DNA of 64,000 nt from Paenibacillus xylanilyticus (lineage in GTDB: Bacteria; Bacillota; Bacilli; Paenibacillales; Paenibacillaceae). Below, piece after piece: positions 60,897-64,000 of this stretch; the first letter of the stretch is position 1, and every line of letters begins with the position of its first letter. The stretch is taken from positions 3,793,001 through 3,857,000 of the forward strand of contig NZ_CP044310.1 in the NCBI RefSeq assembly GCF_009664365.1, read 5' to 3'. The notes under the pieces were generated by a model, which worked only from the letters and a program-made list of their open reading frames with translations, was not told where the DNA came from and did no database searches. The translations under genes and the position numbers were made by a program.

Positions 60897-62948
60897 TTAC
60901 TTTAAATGGATCTTGAAAACATCTCCAGCTTCACCACCAAAAACGATAAAGCCGGCTTTGGGAAGCTCGATGGATTGTTGATCGGTAGCAACCGAAAAGT
61001 GAACCACTTCGCCCTTCTCATTATATACAGCGTAACCGCCACCTTCCGGCGAGTCTACCATCAATGATTTGTTCGCAGAACGGGAATCGATAGCATACCA
61101 GCGGGCTTGACCGCTTGCCGGTATAGTGGCCTTACCTGTCTTACCGCCAAAGATCGGTGTAATCGCATCCTCTGCAATATATTCCTGTCCGTCCTGAATC
61201 AAAATCTCTGCATTATTCTTGGTGTAAAATTGCAGATCGAATGCGTCTCTACCGTTCATCACGGGAATCTCTGCGACATTCACTGCATGGTCTGAATCTA
61301 CAATTTGAGTGCCGTTTGCATAACCGATCTCCGTATCCACGCTCAGATTTTTGATTAGCATCGAAGGAAGCAGATAAAAAATCGATGTGATTTTTTCATC
61401 TAACGCATAATATTTGGTGCCGTTGCGATCTGCCCATTTCTTTCCTGTGGCTGTGTTCAAAGGATTGGGATCCAACTTTTGATAATCATACGTGTTCATC
61501 ACCGTTTGACCTAGACCCGGCAATGAAATCACTGCCTGAACCTTAACATACACTTTCCCATTTTGTTCCTTCACGAAACTGGCCTTCACACTTCCATCCG
61601 TACTTGTGAATTGCCCCTCTCCAGTGTAGACATACTTCTGCTCTGGAATAATTCCGCCCTGCAAGGCTGGCAGTGTGATTTCGTCGTTTTTGACCTGAAT
61701 ATCCAGGGTTGTACCTACTGTACCATATAGACCCGAATAGGCATTGAGCTCCGTAGGCATGTTTACTTTTACGGGCGGGGAGAAGGTCTGGTCTTCCTTG
61801 ATTTCATCAATGACACCCTGATCCTCCAATACCTCCAGCAGTACGTTGCTCGCAAACATCTGATTGTAGATGGAGGACCCACCTGATGACAGAACAGCCA
61901 TTGAAATATCATGCTCAGGTATGGTAATTAGTGATGCATGATACATCATGGTGTCTCCGCCTTTGGAAAGTGCAGTAATGCCATAATCGCTAAACGGGGC
62001 AAGATCCACAGCATCCCATCCCAGGCCGTAATTGAATGTATTCCGCTCATCTGAGACCCATATTCCTTGTCGATATTCATGATTTTGCATGGACTTGACC
62101 GAGGATTCGGACAATATGTCTGGTCTGTTACCCATCAATACTTCAGCGAATTCGGTCAATTCCTCGGATGTGGAGTATATTCCACCTGTACCGAGAATGT
62201 TCGCATTTTCAACTGGCATTTTGGTTTCAATCGTGGGCCAGTACGCTTCAGATAATTGATCTCTATCGAATGAATCCTGCGGTGTTTTGGTTGATTCCAG
62301 CTGTAACGGATTGCTGATAAACTTGGCGACATAATCGCTGTAGCTTAAACCACTCACGCGTTCAACCAGGATCTCAAGCAATTGAAAGCCGTCGTTACAA
62401 TAAACGGAATATGAACCAGGTTTTGATTTTAACTTTTCGGTTTTGAGTTTGAGCAATAGTTCATCGTGGTTGCGCATGTCATTATCGTCAAACAGCATAC
62501 TGTTCCCGTAATGTGAACCGTAGAGACCCGATGAATGATTCATCAGCATCCGCGGGGTAATTTGCGTGTACCGGGCATCTGCCATCTCAAAGTCCTGAAT
62601 ATAGGTAGTAAGAGGCTCATCCAGATTTACTTTCCCGGAATCCACCAGCATCATGGTGGCAGCGGTGACAACCATTTTGCTCACCGAGCCAATGCCGTAC
62701 ATGCTTTCCTTGGAGATTCGTGTCTGGGATGCTTTATCGTGAAAGCCAGTGCTGCCCGACAGTATGATTTCCCCTTGATCCCTAATGGCATATTGCAGAC
62801 TTGTGACTCCATAATTTTGCACCAGTTTTGCTGCCATTTCTTCTGCCTGCTTTTCAATTGAAATGCTCTTATTTGCCTCTGCCCTGACGTCTGTCATCGG
62901 AGTGATTACCAGCACCGCTGTAAATAACACACTAAACAGTTTCTTCAT
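60897..62948 (-). CDS. Secreted beta-lactamase-family serine hydrolase with C-terminal extension
   Basis: 683 residues from the ATG at 62948 (GGGAGGAAGCTGAGG upstream). Signal peptide about 1-24. The class C-like serine hydrolase domain (about 30-385) has SxxK in GIGSVSKMV (Ser near 97), the YxN motif in YCNDG, and a Gly/His-like third motif region SKGGDTMMYHAS. About 300 further residues form beta-rich domains of unknown role (about 400-683). Members are D-amino-acid peptidases, esterases or penicillin-binding-like proteins. An AgrC-like kinase gene ends 112 bp upstream and the gap carries likely operator sites. Confidence 0.88.
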   Translation of the reverse strand: MKKLFSVLFTAVLVITPMTDVRAEANKSISIEKQAEEMAAKLVQNYGVTSLQYAIRDQGEIILSGSTGFHDKASQTRISKESMYGIGSVSKMVVTAATMMLVDSGKVNLDEPLTTYIQDFEMADARYTQITPRMLMNHSSGLYGSHYGNSMLFDDNDMRNHDELLLKLKTEKLKSKPGSYSVYCNDGFQLLEILVERVSGLSYSDYVAKFISNPLQLESTKTPQDSFDRDQLSEAYWPTIETKMPVENANILGTGGIYSTSEELTEFAEVLMGNRPDILSESSVKSMQNHEYRQGIWVSDERNTFNYGLGWDAVDLAPFSDYGITALSKGGDTMMYHASLITIPEHDISMAVLSSGGSSIYNQMFASNVLLEVLEDQGVIDEIKEDQTFSPPVKVNMPTELNAYSGLYGTVGTTLDIQVKNDEITLPALQGGIIPEQKYVYTGEGQFTSTDGSVKASFVKEQNGKVYVKVQAVISLPGLGQTVMNTYDYQKLDPNPLNTATGKKWADRNGTKYYALDEKITSIFYLLPSMLIKNLSVDTEIGYANGTQIVDSDHAVNVAEIPVMNGRDAFDLQFYTKNNAEILIQDGQEYIAEDAITPIFGGKTGKATIPASGQARWYAIDSRSANKSLMVDSPEGGGYAVYNEKGEVVHFSVATDQQSIELPKAGFIVFGGEAGDVFKIHLK

Positions 62949-62973
62949 CCTCAGCTTCCTCCCTCGTACTTTC

Positions 62974-62995
62974 GATATGATGAATTCATCATATC
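62974..62995 (-). promoter_or_regulatory. Perfect 22-bp palindrome over the -10 region
   Basis: The 11-base half GATATGATGAA is followed directly by its exact complement. It lies 26 bp before the beta-lactamase-family start and includes TATGAT, a five-of-six -10 box. No good -35 stands at the right distance. Likely repressor or regulator site. Confidence 0.65.
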
Positions 62996-63018
62996 TGGGA
63001 AGAGGCCCCTTGAACGTG

Positions 63019-63052
63019 AACAAACCCTGAATGGAAAAAAACAATCCCTGAA
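63019..63052 (-). promoter_or_regulatory. Direct repeat with 21-bp period, LytTR-type operator candidate
   Basis: AACAAACCCTGAA (63019-63031) and AACAATCCCTGAA (63040-63052) agree at 12 of 13 bases and are spaced by exactly 21 bp, two helical turns. This is the arrangement bound by LytTR response regulators, whose kinases are AgrC-like, and an AgrC-like kinase gene ends 9 bp away. Confidence 0.6.
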
Positions 63053-63060
63053 CGGCATGT

Positions 63061-64000
63061 TCAGAGACTGTTGACTTCAAAGGGCAGCACGACCATGTTA
63101 TTGAAAGTCCGATGATGATGTTCAATCGTCATGTGCCCACCGTACTTTTCGCACATTCTTAATATATTCGTAAGGCCGATTCCATGAAACTCCGGATTAG
63201 GCTTCTCACTCTTCAAATAGGTTAGTGATTGCTCTACATGATTCAGCACTTGGATGATCATTGCAGAAGCAGTAGAATGAATGGCGATCAGAATATATCT
63301 GTCTTCAGCCTGTCTGACTTTTTTGGAAGCCTCGACTGCATTATCCAACATATTGCCAAGTACAACACAGAGATCATAACGATCGATATGAACCTGTTGA
63401 GAATGAAGCTGAATGCGGGCGTCAATCTTGATTCCGTTTGCCTGCCCTACGGCAATGGTATTCGTGACAAGCGCATCGATCACGAGATTGCCGGAGTTCA
63501 CCCGCTGGTATACGCCTTCAATCTTATTCAAGGTAAGCTTTATATGATCAGAAGCCGCTTCATGTTTGTTTTGCTTGATACATTCTTCAATGTACAGAAA
63601 CTGCTGATGAATATCGTGGATGATGGCTTTCACATTTTTGAAACTGTGCACCGTCTTCTCGTAGTTGGCATCCTGATAATCCATCTGACGCTGCAGCTGG
63701 GCATTCTCATTCGCAAGCTGAACCTTCTCCACCATATTATCGAATACATAGACAATAAACACATTGAGAAATAGCGAGCCCATCACGGAAATGATATAAA
63801 AGATGTTTTTCTCAGTGTAGTTCGAAGCCACATTAATCTGATATAACGTAATAATCGGTACAATGAGAAAAAAAAGATAGTAGCGATAGTGCAGGGCGAA
63901 ACTTCTACGTTTGGCAATAAGACGAACAACCTGAATGACAATAAACATGAGACTGCAGCCAAGCAGCATCACCTTGTAGAACACCCCATGATAACCCTCA
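63061..64000 (-). CDS. AgrC-like sensor histidine kinase (N-terminus cut by window edge)
   Basis: About 313 visible codons; the frame is open to the last base, so the start probably lies outside (a GTG at 63984 is possible). At least two transmembrane helices remain in the visible N-terminal part. A coiled segment (VEKVQLANENAQLQRQMD) leads to the phospho-acceptor region HDIHQQFLYIEE, then a GHKL ATPase domain with the N box NMLDNAVEAS and the G box GIGLTNILRMCEKYGG. Kinases of this class sense peptides or cell-wall stress and signal to LytTR regulators. It precedes the beta-lactamase-family gene in the same direction. Confidence 0.88.
   Translation of the reverse strand, partial: EGYHGVFYKVMLLGCSLMFIVIQVVRLIAKRRSFALHYRYYLFFLIVPIITLYQINVASNYTEKNIFYIISVMGSLFLNVFIVYVFDNMVEKVQLANENAQLQRQMDYQDANYEKTVHSFKNVKAIIHDIHQQFLYIEECIKQNKHEAASDHIKLTLNKIEGVYQRVNSGNLVIDALVTNTIAVGQANGIKIDARIQLHSQQVHIDRYDLCVVLGNMLDNAVEASKKVRQAEDRYILIAIHSTASAMIIQVLNHVEQSLTYLKSEKPNPEFHGIGLTNILRMCEKYGGHMTIEHHHRTFNNMVVLPFEVNSL

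Noticed and set aside
62949..63125. Longer N-terminus of the beta-lactamase-family protein
   Set aside because: It would run through the operator region and the end of the kinase gene and would bury the signal peptide.
1..64000. Insertion sequences, prophage genes, CRISPR arrays, rRNA or tRNA genes
   Set aside because: I found no transposase or integrase motif, no regularly spaced repeat array and no recognisable tRNA or rRNA segment.

Overview
The window looks like a chromosomal segment of a Paenibacillus-type Firmicute. The evidence is strong GGAGG ribosome binding sites with many GTG/TTG starts, several CUT1 sugar ABC systems without their own ATPase, paired YesM/YesN-type histidine kinases and AraC-type response regulators, a DUF5696 lipoprotein, a stalk-domain secreted protein and CcpA-type cre boxes. 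I saw no rRNA, tRNA, CRISPR array, transposase or phage gene. Almost all genes lie on the minus strand and are read right to left.

Region 1 (1-12.5 kb) is one long leftward operon: a solute-binding lipoprotein, a very large solute-binding protein with carbohydrate-binding-like domains, MalF/MalG permeases, an NHL-propeller membrane protein, a YIP1-like membrane protein, a DUF5696 lipoprotein and a second MalF/MalG pair that runs off the left edge. A perfect cre box lies in its leader. A divergent AraC protein with a degenerate receiver domain follows. Region 2 (13.7-18.8 kb) is a solute-binding protein/histidine kinase/response regulator trio without a permease.

Region 3 (19-33.3 kb) is a xylan locus: a response regulator, kinase and second response regulator, then a lipoprotein/LplB/LplC importer, then intracellular GH43, GH10, GH43 and GH43 enzymes. 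Imported arabinoxylo-oligosaccharides would be cut inside the cell. A lone GT61 glycosyltransferase gene follows.

Region 4 (35.2-43.5 kb) is an eight-gene operon that reads as a cyanuric acid mineralisation pathway: a biuret-hydrolase-like isochorismatase fold protein, a three-part ABC importer, a cyanuric acid amidohydrolase, a cupin, a PucR regulator and an allophanate hydrolase. Region 5 (43.8-50.4 kb) is mixed: GNAT acetyltransferase, secreted GH5 endoglucanase, GH4 glycosidase with divergent AraC regulator, stalk-domain protein, HAD phosphatase.

Region 6 (50.6-59.7 kb) carries a CUT1 importer with an ACMSD-like amidohydrolase, two AtzC/cytosine-deaminase-like amidohydrolases and a second PucR regulator. 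Together with region 4 it suggests use of nitrogen-rich heterocycles: deamination to cyanuric acid, then biuret, allophanate, ammonia and CO2. Promoters of both PucR-linked units share a TTATATTAC element. Region 7 (59.8-64 kb) has a methyltransferase, a large secreted beta-lactamase-family protein and the end of an AgrC-like kinase. Between these last two are a 21-bp-spaced direct repeat and a 22-bp palindrome that look like a LytTR-type operator region.
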